A stretch of DNA of 64,000 bases, taken from Shinella sumterensis. Its GTDB lineage: Bacteria > Pseudomonadota > Alphaproteobacteria > Rhizobiales > Rhizobiaceae. Below, piece by piece: positions 24,247-34,973 of the stretch. Position numbers and translations under genes: made by a program. The notes beneath the pieces were generated by a model that saw only the letters and a list, made by a program, of their open reading frames with translations, searched no databases and was not told where the DNA came from. How positions within the stretch are numbered: position 1 is the stretch's first letter; every line of letters begins with the position of its first letter. The DNA lies in the NCBI RefSeq assembly GCF_004514425.2, contig NZ_MYFN02000001.1, forward strand, positions 372,001-436,000, in the 5' to 3' direction.

Positions 24247-26049
24247 ATGAAACTGACAGGTGGCCAAGTCGTCGCGAAGGCTTTGAAGGAATACGGCGTC
24301 GAATATGTCGCGGGCGTGCCGGGCCATGGCATCTGGTCGCTGTTCGACGCATTCCTGCAGGAGGGATCGGAAATTCCCTTCATCCAGGTCATGCACGAGC
24401 AGAGCGCGGTTCACATGGCCGATGGCTACTATCGCGCTTCGGGCAAGCCGATGGCGTGCTCGACCTCTGTCGGTCCGGGCGCCGCAAACACCATCATCGG
24501 CCTTGCAACTGCCTATTGCGACTCGACCTCGCTCTTTTACGTTTCCGGTTCGCCCCAGACCTACATGCACGGCCACGGGACCATGCAGGAACTGGAACGC
24601 CAGCAGGACAACGCCTTTCCGCGCATCACCGAACAGGTGACGAAGCGCGCCTGGCAAGCCAATTCGGTGCAGGTCCTCCCAAGCATTATGCACCGTGCCT
24701 TCAGCGAATTGCTGACAGGCCGACCGGGTCCGGTCCATGTCGAAGTCCCGATGGACGTGCAGGTCGAGGCGGCGGATGTGACCATTCATCCGCTTGGCAA
24801 GCGCCTGCCGGTCGGCGTCGCCTATCCGGATCCCAAGGCCGTCGAAGCAGCATTGAAGGTTCTTCTTTCCGCCGAACGCCCGGTTATCGTCGCCGGCGGC
24901 GGCGCGATCACGGCAAACGCCTCGGCCGAGCTGACGCGTCTTGCCGAAAAGCTCGGTGCGGCCGTCTCGATCACCTGGAACGGCAAGGGCGCGATTTCCG
25001 AAGACCATGCGCTTTTCATCGGCGCAGTCGGGCAGACAGGCACGACCTGCGGCAACAAGATCACCGCGTCCGCCGACGTGGTCGTTTCCGTCGGCTGCCG
25101 ATTCACCGATTGGTCGGCGTCCTCCTATGCCAAGGGCGTCTCGTTCTCGATCCCCTCGGCCAAGCTCATTCATATCGACCTTGATCCGCGTGAGATCGGC
25201 AAGAACTACGAGACGGAAGTCGGCATCGTCGCGGACGCCAAGGTGACTCTGGAGGCGATCCTGTCACTGATCTCGGACGCAGATGCCCAGAAAATGCAGG
25301 CACGTCGAGAACCGTTCCTCGCCGACGTGCAGAAGGCCAAGGCCGAGTGGCGCACCCTGGTCGAGCCGCGCGAAAACAGCCGCGAGACGCCTTTCACCTC
25401 GCAGCGTCCGCTCGTGGCGTTGCGCAAGGTGCTCGACCGCGACGGTATCGTCGTCGTCGGCTCGGGCAACACCCAAGGTTCCGTCAAGCAGAGCTTCCCG
25501 GTCTACGAGCCGCGTACCCATATCACGTCCGGCTCCTATTCGCCGATGGGCTGGGCGGTTCCGGCGGCACTCGGCGCCAAGCTCGCCTGCCCGGACCGTC
25601 AGGTCGTTTCAATCGTGGGCGACGGCGATTTCATGATGTCGTTGCCGGAAATGGGCACGGCGGTCATGAACGGCATCAACGTCGTCTTCCTTGTCCTGAA
25701 CAACCAAGGCTACATGTCGATCCGCGGCGGCATGCGCAAGTTCATGGGCCGTCACATTGCCTCGGAATTCAACCATCACGCGGGCAATGGCGCGCCCTAT
25801 TCGGCGGATATCGCGGCCTCTGCCCGCGCGTTTGGTCTGCAGGCCTGGAAGGTCGAAAATGACGAGGATCTCGAAAGCAGCCTGAAGGCGGCGCTCGAAT
25901 GCGGCGGCCCCGCGCTCGTGGAAGTCATCGTCTCGCGAGACGCGGCCGGCCCCTTCGCAACCGGTTGGTGGGATTTCCCGTCGCCGGCCTACTACGAGAA
26001 GGAACAGGCGGCCTACGCAGAGATGCGCGCCCGCGAGCAGCACCTCTGA
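24247..26049 (+). CDS. Thiamine pyrophosphate-dependent enzyme (acetolactate synthase-like)
   Basis: A 600-residue TPP enzyme with the three-domain layout: pyrimidine-binding domain with catalytic Glu51 (VMHEQSAVHMADGY), central domain (RPVIVAGGGAI), and PP domain with GDGDFMMSLPEMG...LNNQGY (the GDG-N~27-NN cofactor motif). It belongs to the broad ALS/glyoxylate carboligase/IolD/Xsc superfamily, but I cannot assign the reaction; decarboxylation or carboligation of a 2-keto acid is expected. The ATG at 24247 is the biologically plausible start. It leads an operon that continues with the HisD-like dehydrogenase (94 nt) and a sugar ABC importer, so it is catabolic, not branched-chain biosynthetic. 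Confidence 0.85.
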   Translation: MKLTGGQVVAKALKEYGVEYVAGVPGHGIWSLFDAFLQEGSEIPFIQVMHEQSAVHMADGYYRASGKPMACSTSVGPGAANTIIGLATAYCDSTSLFYVSGSPQTYMHGHGTMQELERQQDNAFPRITEQVTKRAWQANSVQVLPSIMHRAFSELLTGRPGPVHVEVPMDVQVEAADVTIHPLGKRLPVGVAYPDPKAVEAALKVLLSAERPVIVAGGGAITANASAELTRLAEKLGAAVSITWNGKGAISEDHALFIGAVGQTGTTCGNKITASADVVVSVGCRFTDWSASSYAKGVSFSIPSAKLIHIDLDPREIGKNYETEVGIVADAKVTLEAILSLISDADAQKMQARREPFLADVQKAKAEWRTLVEPRENSRETPFTSQRPLVALRKVLDRDGIVVVGSGNTQGSVKQSFPVYEPRTHITSGSYSPMGWAVPAALGAKLACPDRQVVSIVGDGDFMMSLPEMGTAVMNGINVVFLVLNNQGYMSIRGGMRKFMGRHIASEFNHHAGNGAPYSADIAASARAFGLQAWKVENDEDLESSLKAALECGGPALVEVIVSRDAAGPFATGWWDFPSPAYYEKEQAAYAEMRAREQHL

Positions 26050-26143
26050 TTGCTTGAGCGGGGAGGCGACGGCCTCCCTGCAACCCTCCCAAGACCATTG
26101 ATGACGCGGCGCCACCGGTGGCCGTGAACGAAGAGACTTTGTC

Positions 26144-27463
26144 ATGATCCGGCACATCAAAACGGCCACGGCCACCATCGAAGACGGCGGCACCGACAGC
26201 GCGGTCACCAAGGCAGTCGAAGCCCTTCTGGCAAAGGTCAGGGACGGTGGCGACAAGGCGGTTCGGGAACTCTCCGTCCAGTTCGACAAGTTCGACCGGG
26301 ACTCCTATCGCCTGACCAAGCAGGAAATCGCAGCCTGTATCGATGCGCTGACGATCCGCGAACGCGAAGACCTCGATTTCGCCCAGGAGCAGATCCGCCG
26401 CTTCGCCGAGGCGCAAAAGGCGGCGCTGAAGGATATCGAAATCGAGACCCTGCCCGGCGTCGTGTTGGGGCACAAGAACGTGCCGATCCAGAATGTCGGC
26501 TGCTATGTTCCGGGCGGCAAATATCCGCTGCTCGCCTCCGCCCACATGACCGTGCTGACGGCGAGGGTTGCCGGCTGCGAGCGCGTCATCACCTGCGCGC
26601 CGCCATTCCAGGGAAAGATTGCGGAGAAGATCGTCGCGGCGCAGGCACTTGCCGGCGCCGACGAGATTTATTGCCTCGGCGGCGTGCAGGCGATTGCCGC
26701 CATGGCCTATGGCACCGAGACGATCGAGCCCGTCGATATGCTGGCCGGCCCTGGCAACGCCTATGTGGCGGAAGCCAAGCGCTTGCTTTTCGGCCGCGTC
26801 GGCATCGACCTTTTCGCCGGCCCGACGGAAACGCTTGTTATCGCCGACGACAGCGTTGATGGAGAGCTCGTCGCAACGGACCTGCTAGGTCAGGCCGAGC
26901 ACGGCGTCAACTCTCCGGCGGTGCTCATCACCAATTCGGAAAAGCTGGCGCGCGACACGCTCGCGCAGATCGAGCGGCTGTTGAAAATCCTGCCGACAGC
27001 GGCCGTTGCCGGCAAGGCCTGGGAAGACTTCGGCGAGATCATCCTGTGCGACACGATCGAAGAGATGCTGTCGGAAGCCGACCGTGTCGCCTCCGAGCAT
27101 GTCCAGGTCATGACCCGCGATCCGGACTACTTCCTCGACAACATGCGCAACTACGGTGCGCTGTTCCTCGGCGCACGCACCAATGTCGCCTTCGGCGACA
27201 AGGTGATCGGCACCAATCACACGCTGCCGACCAACAAGGCGGCCCGCTACACCGGCGGCCTGTGGGTCGGAAAATTCCTGAAGACCTGCACTTACCAGAA
27301 GATCCTGACCGACGAGGCTTCCGCCATGATCGGAGCCTACGGCTCGCGGCTTTGCCTCATGGAAGGTTTCGCCGGCCATGCCGAGCAGGCCAACATCCGC
27401 GTCCGCCGCTATGGCGGCCGCAACGTGCCTTATGCGGCGGCGGTCGAACCGGCCGACGCATAG
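26144..27463 (+). CDS. HisD-like NAD-dependent dehydrogenase (catabolic paralogue)
   Basis: A 439-residue member of the histidinol dehydrogenase family, which oxidises a primary alcohol through an aldehyde to a carboxylate using two NAD+. Recognisable elements are [14 protein letters not shown] (about 122-135), [19 protein letters not shown] (Gln250, His253), SEHVQV (Glu318, His319) and GHAEQANIR (His412). The aspartate that completes the zinc site in biosynthetic HisD appears replaced by Lys377 (VGKFLK). Its place between a TPP enzyme and a sugar importer argues for catabolic use, as known for sulfopropanediol dehydrogenase HpsN. The substrate here is unknown. Confidence 0.85.
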   Translation: MIRHIKTATATIEDGGTDSAVTKAVEALLAKVRDGGDKAVRELSVQFDKFDRDSYRLTKQEIAACIDALTIREREDLDFAQEQIRRFAEAQKAALKDIEIETLPGVVLGHKNVPIQNVGCYVPGGKYPLLASAHMTVLTARVAGCERVITCAPPFQGKIAEKIVAAQALAGADEIYCLGGVQAIAAMAYGTETIEPVDMLAGPGNAYVAEAKRLLFGRVGIDLFAGPTETLVIADDSVDGELVATDLLGQAEHGVNSPAVLITNSEKLARDTLAQIERLLKILPTAAVAGKAWEDFGEIILCDTIEEMLSEADRVASEHVQVMTRDPDYFLDNMRNYGALFLGARTNVAFGDKVIGTNHTLPTNKAARYTGGLWVGKFLKTCTYQKILTDEASAMIGAYGSRLCLMEGFAGHAEQANIRVRRYGGRNVPYAAAVEPADA

Positions 27464-27536
27464 TCCATGCGGCAGGTGCCGGGAGTTCGCACCTGCCATC
27501 CACATTCAACCACCAGAGCAAATACAGGGGAACATA

Positions 27537-28787
27537 ATGAAACTGATTACGCTTCTTGCCGCCTCGATCTCGCTTCTTCCGGTCGCCGCAATGGCCGAGA
27601 GCAAGGGAACTGTGGAAGGCATCCATCACTGGGTTTCCGAAAGCGAAGTCAACGCGTTGAAAGTGATTACCGACAAGCTCGCTTCGAAGGGTTACACCTG
27701 GCAGGACAGCGCCGTCGGAGGCCTTTCCGGTGCGAACGCCTTGCAGGCGCTCAGGACGCGCCTTGCCGCGGGCAATCCGCCGACAACCATGCAGTTCCTC
27801 GGCTACGAAGGCCTGGACTGGGCGAAGGAGGGCGTCCTGCGCTCCCTCAACGATCTCTATGCCAAGAACGGCTGGGACAAGGCGCTGGCGCCGCAGCTGC
27901 TCGTCTTCGTCAAGAGCGACGACACCTTCATCTCGCTGCCGATCAACATGCATCGCCAGAACTGGGTATGGGCCAACAAGGCCGTTTTCGACAAGGCCGG
28001 CATTGCCGAACCGAAAAGCTGGGATGAGCTCATCGCGGCCGGTGACAAGCTCAAGGCAGCCGGCGTCGTGCCGCTGGCCATCGGCGACGAACCTTGGCAG
28101 ATCCTCGAAGTCTTCGAAGCGATCGTGACCGATGTGAATGGTACGGAGTTCTACAAGAAGGCGGTCATCGATCTCGATGAAGCCGCTCTTTCCAGCGACC
28201 AGATGGTCGATGCCTTCGACAAGCTGCGCAAGGTGCGCGGTCTCGTCGACGACGGTTTCACCGGCCGCGACTGGGCGGTGGCGACGGGCATGGTCGCAAG
28301 CGGCAAGGCCGGCATGCAGATCATGGGCGACTGGGCCAAGGGTGAGTTTCTGGCCAAGGGCATGAAGCCCGGCGAAGATTTCCTGTGCTTCCCGACGCCG
28401 GCCGCAACCGCGAACTTCAAGTTCATCATCGATGCCTTCGGTGTGTTCAACAACGACGATCCGGCCGTCATCGCCGCGCAGGATGCCTGGGCGGAATCGA
28501 TCATGGACCCGGAGGTCCAGAAGAACTTCAACAAGATCAAGGGCTCAATTCCGGCCCGGTCGGATGTCTCGGTCGAGGATTTCGACGCCTGCGCCAAGCG
28601 CAGCTTCGCCGATCGTGAAGCGGCTGTCGCCAGCGGCAACATGGTGGGCGGCCTGACGGAGGGCTTCGCAGCCCCGCCGCAGTTCTCCGGCGTGTTCAGC
28701 GACGTCGTCGGCAAGTTCTTCGTCACCGACATGTCCTCCAAGGACGCCGTCCAGGCTCTGGTCGACGGCATCAACAACGCGCGCTGA
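27537..28787 (+). CDS. ABC transporter substrate-binding protein (CUT1 sugar type)
   Basis: A 416-residue periplasmic protein with signal peptide MKLITLLAASISLLPVAAMA-E. It belongs to the CUT1/MalE-like cluster (HHWVSESEVNALKVITDKLA, PPTTMQFLGYEG, LPINMHRQNWVWANKAVF, GAWD-like KAGMQIMGDWAKGE). It should bind a mono- or oligosaccharide or polyol. It is followed by a 16-bp hairpin and then by two permeases and an ATPase, giving a complete importer. AGGGGAACATA precedes the ATG. Confidence 0.92.
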   Translation: MKLITLLAASISLLPVAAMAESKGTVEGIHHWVSESEVNALKVITDKLASKGYTWQDSAVGGLSGANALQALRTRLAAGNPPTTMQFLGYEGLDWAKEGVLRSLNDLYAKNGWDKALAPQLLVFVKSDDTFISLPINMHRQNWVWANKAVFDKAGIAEPKSWDELIAAGDKLKAAGVVPLAIGDEPWQILEVFEAIVTDVNGTEFYKKAVIDLDEAALSSDQMVDAFDKLRKVRGLVDDGFTGRDWAVATGMVASGKAGMQIMGDWAKGEFLAKGMKPGEDFLCFPTPAATANFKFIIDAFGVFNNDDPAVIAAQDAWAESIMDPEVQKNFNKIKGSIPARSDVSVEDFDACAKRSFADREAAVASGNMVGGLTEGFAAPPQFSGVFSDVVGKFFVTDMSSKDAVQALVDGINNAR

Positions 28788-28796
28788 TCGCTCGTT

Positions 28797-28834
28797 CCGA
28801 AATGCCCGCCGGACAATTCCGGCGGGCATTTCGG
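28797..28834 (+). terminator. 16-bp perfect hairpin between binding-protein and permease genes
   Basis: CCGAAATGCCCGCCGG / CCGGCGGGCATTTCGG around a 6-nt loop, 10 nt after the binding-protein stop and 25 nt before the permease ATG. No T-run follows, so it more likely stabilises the upstream mRNA or gives partial termination, making more binding protein than permease. Confidence 0.6.
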
Positions 28835-28858
28835 GCATGAATATTATGAAACGGTGGG

Positions 28859-29764
28859 ATGACTGTCATGCGCAGTACACTTTCGCTGAAGGATAGATTC
28901 TCGCGATGGCTGCCGCGGCTGGTCCTTTCGCCAAGCCTCGTCGCCATCATCGTCGGCGTCTATCTCTTCATTGCCTGGACGGGCTGGATTTCCCTGTCGT
29001 CGTCGAAAATGGTTCCGAAATACGACTTTGTCGGACTGGAGCAATATATCCGCCTGTGGTCGACGCCACGCTGGGAAACGGCGGTCGCCAATCTCTTCGT
29101 GTTCACCGTGCTGTTCCTGGCGATCACGATCGCGATCGGTCTTCTGATCGCCATCCTGCTCGATCAGCAGATCCGCGCCGAGGGGTTTTTGCGCGCCGTC
29201 TATCTCTATCCGATGGCGCTGTCCTTCATCGTGACGGGGACGGCCTGGAAGTGGATCCTCAACCCGGATCTCGGCGTCGAGAAGGTCGTCAACGATCTCG
29301 GCTGGACCGGTTTCGTCTTTGACTGGATCACGCGGCCCGAATACGCCATCTACTGCGTCGTCATTGCCGCTGTCTGGCAATCGACCGGCTTTGCCATGGC
29401 CATCTTCCTGGCCGGCCTACGCGGCATCGACACGTCGATCATCAAGGCCGCACAGATCGAAGGCGCGAGCCTGCCGCGCATCTATCTCAACATCATCGTG
29501 CCGATGCTGCGCCCGGCTTTCCTGAGTGTCATCGTCCTCTTGAGCTACATCTCGATCAAGAGCTTCGATCTTGTGCTGGCTCTGACCGGCGGCGGTCCCG
29601 GCAATTCGACGGAGATGCCGTCCACGTTCATGTTCTCCGCCACCTTCCGGCGCAACCAGATGGGTGTCGGTGCTGCAAGCGCCATGATGATGCTGATGAC
29701 GGTCGCCGCCATCATCATTCCCTATCTCTATTCGGAGCTGAAGGAGGCGCGCAATGAGCACTGA
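28859..29764 (+). CDS. Sugar ABC transporter permease 1 (CUT1)
   Basis: A 301-residue inner-membrane protein with about six transmembrane segments (VAIIVGVYLFIAWTGW, LFVFTVLFLAITIAIGLLIAI and others). The EAA loop that docks on the ATPase is IIKAAQIEGASLPRIYLNIIVP. It forms the first half of the membrane channel with the permease that starts 11 nt before its stop. The start could also be the ATG at 28868. Confidence 0.92.
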   Translation: MTVMRSTLSLKDRFSRWLPRLVLSPSLVAIIVGVYLFIAWTGWISLSSSKMVPKYDFVGLEQYIRLWSTPRWETAVANLFVFTVLFLAITIAIGLLIAILLDQQIRAEGFLRAVYLYPMALSFIVTGTAWKWILNPDLGVEKVVNDLGWTGFVFDWITRPEYAIYCVVIAAVWQSTGFAMAIFLAGLRGIDTSIIKAAQIEGASLPRIYLNIIVPMLRPAFLSVIVLLSYISIKSFDLVLALTGGGPGNSTEMPSTFMFSATFRRNQMGVGAASAMMMLMTVAAIIIPYLYSELKEARNEH

Positions 29765-30632
29765 GGCTCGCTCCGCGCGCCGCGCGCATCAGTTCGGCCG
29801 CCTTTTCATCTACGGATCGCTGATCGCGCTCGCCATCTTCTATCTGATGCCGCTCTGGGTGATGATCGTCACCTCGCTCAAGTCGCTCGACGAAATCTAT
29901 TCGGGCTCCTTTATCGGCTTGCCGCAGGCGATCACTTTCGAGGCATGGGAGAAGGCCTGGGGGCAGGCCTGTATCGGTACGGCCTGCGATGGCCTGCGGC
30001 CCTACTTCGTCAACTCGCTGCTGATGGTCATCCCGGCGGTTGCGCTGTCCACAGCGATCGGCGCGATCAACGGCTATATCCTGACGAAATGGCGCTTTCC
30101 CGGGGCGAACTTCGTCTTCGGCCTGATGCTGTTCGGCTGTTTCCTGCCGTTTCAGGCCGTCATCCTGCCGATGGCCCAGCTTCTGGGCAGCCTGCGTCTG
30201 TCGGGCACGATCCCCGGTCTCGTGCTGGTGCACACGGTGTACGGCATCAGCTTCACCACGCTGTTCTTCCGCAACTACTTCATCACCATTCCCGATGAAC
30301 TGACGCGGGCGGCGCAGATCGACGGGGCAGGGTTCTTCCGCATCTTCTTCTCCGTCATGCTGCCGGCGGCCCTGCCCATCATCGTCGTGTCGTGCATCTG
30401 GCAGTTCACCCAGATCTGGAACGACTTCCTGTTCGGCGTGTCCTTCACGGCCGGCCAGTCTTCCCCGATCACCGTTGCGCTCAACAACATCGTCAACGTC
30501 ACGATGGGCCGCAAGCAGTACAATGTCGACATGGCCGCCGCCATGATCGCCGCCATCCCAACCTTGGTCGTCTACATCGTCGCGGGCCGCTATTTCGTCC
30601 GCGGGCTGACGGCCGGCGCCGTGAAAGGCTGA
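29754..30632 (+). CDS. Sugar ABC transporter permease 2 (CUT1)
   Basis: A 292-residue MalG-type permease with about six membrane segments and the EAA loop ELTRAAQIDGAGFFRIFFSV. It overlaps the end of permease 1 by 11 nt, showing translational coupling. It contains an insertion AWGQACIGTACDGLRPYFVNS between the first two segments, typical of some CUT1 MalG relatives for sugars and polyols. Confidence 0.92.
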   Translation: MSTEARSARRAHQFGRLFIYGSLIALAIFYLMPLWVMIVTSLKSLDEIYSGSFIGLPQAITFEAWEKAWGQACIGTACDGLRPYFVNSLLMVIPAVALSTAIGAINGYILTKWRFPGANFVFGLMLFGCFLPFQAVILPMAQLLGSLRLSGTIPGLVLVHTVYGISFTTLFFRNYFITIPDELTRAAQIDGAGFFRIFFSVMLPAALPIIVVSCIWQFTQIWNDFLFGVSFTAGQSSPITVALNNIVNVTMGRKQYNVDMAAAMIAAIPTLVVYIVAGRYFVRGLTAGAVKG

Positions 30633-30636
30633 GCCC

Positions 30637-31731
<1,095 letters not shown>

Positions 31732-31741
31732 AAGACCTTTC

Positions 31742-33244
31742 ATGACCGAGACGGCAGACATCGTCATCATCGGCTCCGGTATCGGCGGAGCCTCCTTGGC
31801 CTACAGCCTTGCGCCCTCGGGCCTCAGGATCGTCATTCTCGAACGGGGAGGGCACCTGACGGACAGTCCCGAGGCGCGAGACGACATTGCCATCTTCCAG
31901 AAGGGCTTTTACCGGTCGTCCGAGGAGTGGCTGGGGACGGACGGTGAGAGCTTCCTGCCCGGCAACTACTACTATGTCGGCGGCAATTCGAAGTTCTTCG
32001 GTGCCGTCATGTACCGTTACCGCCGAGAGGATTTTTCGCCGCGCCGTCACATGGACGGTGCATCGCCGGGCTGGCCGCTCGCCTATGATGATCTGTCACC
32101 GTGGTATGATGCTGCCGAGGCGATCTTCAAGGTGCGCGGCTCCGTCTCCGGCGATCCGACGGAACCGACGCACGAAAAGCCTTACGATTATCCGCCGGTT
32201 CCCGACGAACCGGCCATGGCTGCGGTCCGCCGCCGGCTTGAAAAGGCCGGGGTTCATCCCGCGTCCCTGCCCCTGTCGATCGATATCGAGGCTTGGCTGA
32301 AGCGGGCCAAGACCGGCTGGGACGCCTTTCCGAACACCGGAACAGGCAAGATCGATGCGGAGGTTGGCCCGCTCGCCGGCGCGCTTGCGCATCCGAATGT
32401 CAGCCTCGTCACCGATGCCGGCGTCAGCCGCCTCGAGACCGATCCGAGCGGGCGTCGTGTCGTTGCCGCCGTCTATGCGAAGGACGGGATCGAGCATCGG
32501 ATCTCGGCGGATCGCTTTGCCGTGGCGGCCGGTGCCGTTCAGACCGCGGCGCTCCTTCTGCGCTCGGCCAGCAAGGCGCATCCGTCAGGCCTCGCCAATG
32601 GCTCCGACCAGCTCGGCCGTAATTTCATGAACCACAACACGACCGCGATGCTGACGATCGATCCCTTCGCCGCCAATAGCTGCGTTTATCAGAAGACCAT
32701 TGCCTTCAATGATTTCTATAACGAAGACAACGAGTACGGCTTTCCTCTCGGGAATGTGCAGCTGCTCGGCCACATCACCGGCAACATCCTCAAGGCCAAT
32801 CTGCCGATGCCGGCGCCGGCATGGTTTGCGCGGCTCATGGCGCGCTACGCCTATGGCTGGTTCCTGACGAGCGAGGACCTGCCCAATCCTGAAAGCCGGG
32901 TCATGGTTCGCGACGGGCGGATCGTTATGCACTGGATCCGATCGAACATGCGTGCGCATGAGGCGCTCATTCGCAAAACCCGCGCAGTGATGCGCAAAGC
33001 CGGCTTCCCGATCGTGCTGACGCATACCTTCGGCCGCAAGACGACGTCGCATCAGTGCGGCACGGCCCGCCTCGGCGACGATCCGAAAAACTCCGTCGTC
33101 GACGTGAACTGCCGCAGCCACGATGTGGAGAACCTCTACATCACGGATGCCTCGGTGTTGCCCACGTCGGCTGCCGTCAACCCGGCGCTGACCATTGCCG
33201 CGCTCGCTATCAAGGCGGGTGCCGCCATTGCGGGAGGAAAGTGA
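31742..33244 (+). CDS. GMC-family FAD-dependent oxidoreductase 1
   Basis: A 500-residue flavoprotein beginning with the FAD motif DIVIIGSGIGGASLAYSLA. The GMC C-terminal domain carries the catalytic His (TSHQCGTARLG) and Asn (SAAVNPALTIAALA). GMC enzymes oxidise alcohol groups of sugars, polyols or choline. There is no signal peptide, so it works in the cytoplasm on an imported substrate and probably needs a quinone or other electron acceptor. The shorter, divergent character resembles pyranose-oxidase-like or gluconate dehydrogenase subunit-like members. Its TGA shares a base with the ATG of GMC 2 (TGATG). Confidence 0.88.
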   Translation: MTETADIVIIGSGIGGASLAYSLAPSGLRIVILERGGHLTDSPEARDDIAIFQKGFYRSSEEWLGTDGESFLPGNYYYVGGNSKFFGAVMYRYRREDFSPRRHMDGASPGWPLAYDDLSPWYDAAEAIFKVRGSVSGDPTEPTHEKPYDYPPVPDEPAMAAVRRRLEKAGVHPASLPLSIDIEAWLKRAKTGWDAFPNTGTGKIDAEVGPLAGALAHPNVSLVTDAGVSRLETDPSGRRVVAAVYAKDGIEHRISADRFAVAAGAVQTAALLLRSASKAHPSGLANGSDQLGRNFMNHNTTAMLTIDPFAANSCVYQKTIAFNDFYNEDNEYGFPLGNVQLLGHITGNILKANLPMPAPAWFARLMARYAYGWFLTSEDLPNPESRVMVRDGRIVMHWIRSNMRAHEALIRKTRAVMRKAGFPIVLTHTFGRKTTSHQCGTARLGDDPKNSVVDVNCRSHDVENLYITDASVLPTSAAVNPALTIAALAIKAGAAIAGGK

Positions 33245-34890
33245 TGACGGTTCGCGACATGGGATCGGCACGCTACGGCATTTCTCCGCGTCAGCCGGAA
33301 GAACTTCGCACCTTCGACTATATCGTCGTCGGCGGCGGCTCGACCGGCTGCGTCGTCGCCGCGCGGCTTTCGGAGGATCCCGATACGCGTGTCCTGCTGA
33401 TCGAGGAGGGGCCGCGCGACCTCAGTCCCTATATCCACATTCCCGGCGCCTATTACAAAACGGCGCAGGGCGATCTGCTGAAGCGCATTCCCTGGGAGCC
33501 GATGCCAGAGCAGGAACGGACGGATACGCCGACCATGGTACAGGCGCGCGTGCTGGGCGGCGGCAGCTCGGTCAACGCGATGATCTACATCCGTGGCGTG
33601 CCTGACGACTACGACCAGTGGGTGGAGCTTGGCGCGGAGGGATGGGGCTATCGGGATGTGCTGCCGTTCTTCAAGCGTGCCGAGGACAATAACCGCTTCT
33701 GCAACGAGGCGCATGGCGTCGGCGGGCCGCTCGGCGTTTCCGATATCGAGTATATCCACCCGCTGACCCGTGCGTGGTTGCAGGCCTGCCAGCAGGCGGG
33801 ACTACCATACAACCCGGATTTCAATTCGGGCGACCCGGCCGGTTGCGGCCTCTATCAGATCACGGCGAAGAACGGCCGGCGCAGTTCCGCTGCCGTCGCT
33901 TATCTCGGACCAGCCCGCAAACGGCGCAATCTGCGCATCGAGACGGGAACCACTGTCACTCGCCTTATCATCGAGAACGGACGGGCCATCGGCGTCGAGT
34001 GCGTGAAGGGAAGGCGCAGCATCGTCTACCGCGCGGATCAGGAGGTCATTATCTCGACCGGCGCGATCGCCACGCCGAAGCTTCTGATGCTGTCCGGTAT
34101 CGGCCCTGCGGAGCAACTTCAAAAGCACGGCATTGAGGTCCACGCCGACCTGCCCGGCGTCGGTCAGAACCTGCAGGACCATATCGAGATTTCCCTCGTC
34201 TACCAGTTGAACGGACCGCACAGCTACGACAAGTACAAGAAGCTGCACTGGAAGGCTGCTGCCGGTCTGAATTATGCGCTTTTCCGCAACGGACCGGCGG
34301 CATCCAACCTCATCGAGGGAGGCGCTTTCTGGTGGGGTGACAAAACACAGGCGACGCCGGACATCCAGTATTTCATGGTTGTCGGCGCCGGCATCGAGGA
34401 GGGGGTCGATGCGGTGCCGGGCGGCAACGGCTGCACGGTCAATTTGGGGCAGATCCGGCCGCGGTCGCGCGGTGAGGTGACGCTGCTGAGCGCCGATCCG
34501 GCAGCGACCCCGCGCGTGGCGCCTCGCTATTTCTCCGAGGCTTACGATCTCGAAGCCATCACCGACGGAACGATGGCGGCGCTCGATATCATGGAACAGC
34601 CCGCCATCGCGAAATTCGTGGCGGCGCGCCACACGCCGGGCCCCGCGCTTCGGACACGTGAGGAGATCCGGGCTTTCTGCGTGAAGGACGCCCACGCTGC
34701 CCTGCATCCGGCTGGAACCTGCCGGATGGGCCGCGACGACATGGCCGTGGTCGATCCGAAGCTTCGCGTGCACGGCGTCGAGCGCCTTCGCATCGCCGAT
34801 GCGTCCGTCATGCCGACGCTGATTTCCGGAAACCCCAATTCCGTCTGCATCATGATCGGCGAGCGCGCCGCGGATTTCTTGCGGACTTGA
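33244..34890 (+). CDS. GMC-family FAD-dependent oxidoreductase 2 (choline dehydrogenase-like)
   Basis: A 548-residue GMC enzyme: FAD motif DYIVVGGGSTGCVVAARL near residues 25-42, signature 1 ARVLGGGSSVNAMIYIRG, signature 2 GAIATPKLLMLSGIGP, and catalytic His/Asn in HAALHPAGTCRMG and ISGNPNSVCIMIGE. It is closest in pattern to choline/alcohol dehydrogenases. Two GMC enzymes in one operon suggest two successive or alternative oxidations of the imported compound. The ATG at 33244 overlaps the preceding stop. A short gap with an inverted repeat separates it from the HAD operon. Confidence 0.92.
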   Translation: MTVRDMGSARYGISPRQPEELRTFDYIVVGGGSTGCVVAARLSEDPDTRVLLIEEGPRDLSPYIHIPGAYYKTAQGDLLKRIPWEPMPEQERTDTPTMVQARVLGGGSSVNAMIYIRGVPDDYDQWVELGAEGWGYRDVLPFFKRAEDNNRFCNEAHGVGGPLGVSDIEYIHPLTRAWLQACQQAGLPYNPDFNSGDPAGCGLYQITAKNGRRSSAAVAYLGPARKRRNLRIETGTTVTRLIIENGRAIGVECVKGRRSIVYRADQEVIISTGAIATPKLLMLSGIGPAEQLQKHGIEVHADLPGVGQNLQDHIEISLVYQLNGPHSYDKYKKLHWKAAAGLNYALFRNGPAASNLIEGGAFWWGDKTQATPDIQYFMVVGAGIEEGVDAVPGGNGCTVNLGQIRPRSRGEVTLLSADPAATPRVAPRYFSEAYDLEAITDGTMAALDIMEQPAIAKFVAARHTPGPALRTREEIRAFCVKDAHAALHPAGTCRMGRDDMAVVDPKLRVHGVERLRIADASVMPTLISGNPNSVCIMIGERAADFLRT

Positions 34891-34929
34891 ACAAAAATAG
34901 CGTTGCGTTTTATTGCGTAAATTCGCCTA

Positions 34930-34962
34930 TTCGTGCATAAGTGAATCGAATTTGTGCACGAA
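34930..34962. promoter_or_regulatory. Candidate DeoR operator
   Basis: Perfect 8-bp arms TTCGTGCA and TGCACGAA separated by 17 nt, in the 83-bp gap before the HAD-DeoR-GH3-MFS operon. The DeoR-type repressor is the second gene of that operon, so autoregulation is likely. Confidence 0.5.
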
Positions 34963-34973
34963 GAGGCAAGACA

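Noticed and set aside
24247-26049. Assignment as sulfoacetaldehyde acetyltransferase (Xsc), pairing with the HpsN-like gene
   Set aside because: Attractive, but I see no pta/tau/hps genes and cannot establish Xsc-specific residues by eye; left as general TPP enzyme.
26144-27463. Assignment as biosynthetic histidinol dehydrogenase
   Set aside because: Operon with TPP enzyme, sugar importer and GMC enzymes, and the changed zinc-site residue, argue for a catabolic paralogue.
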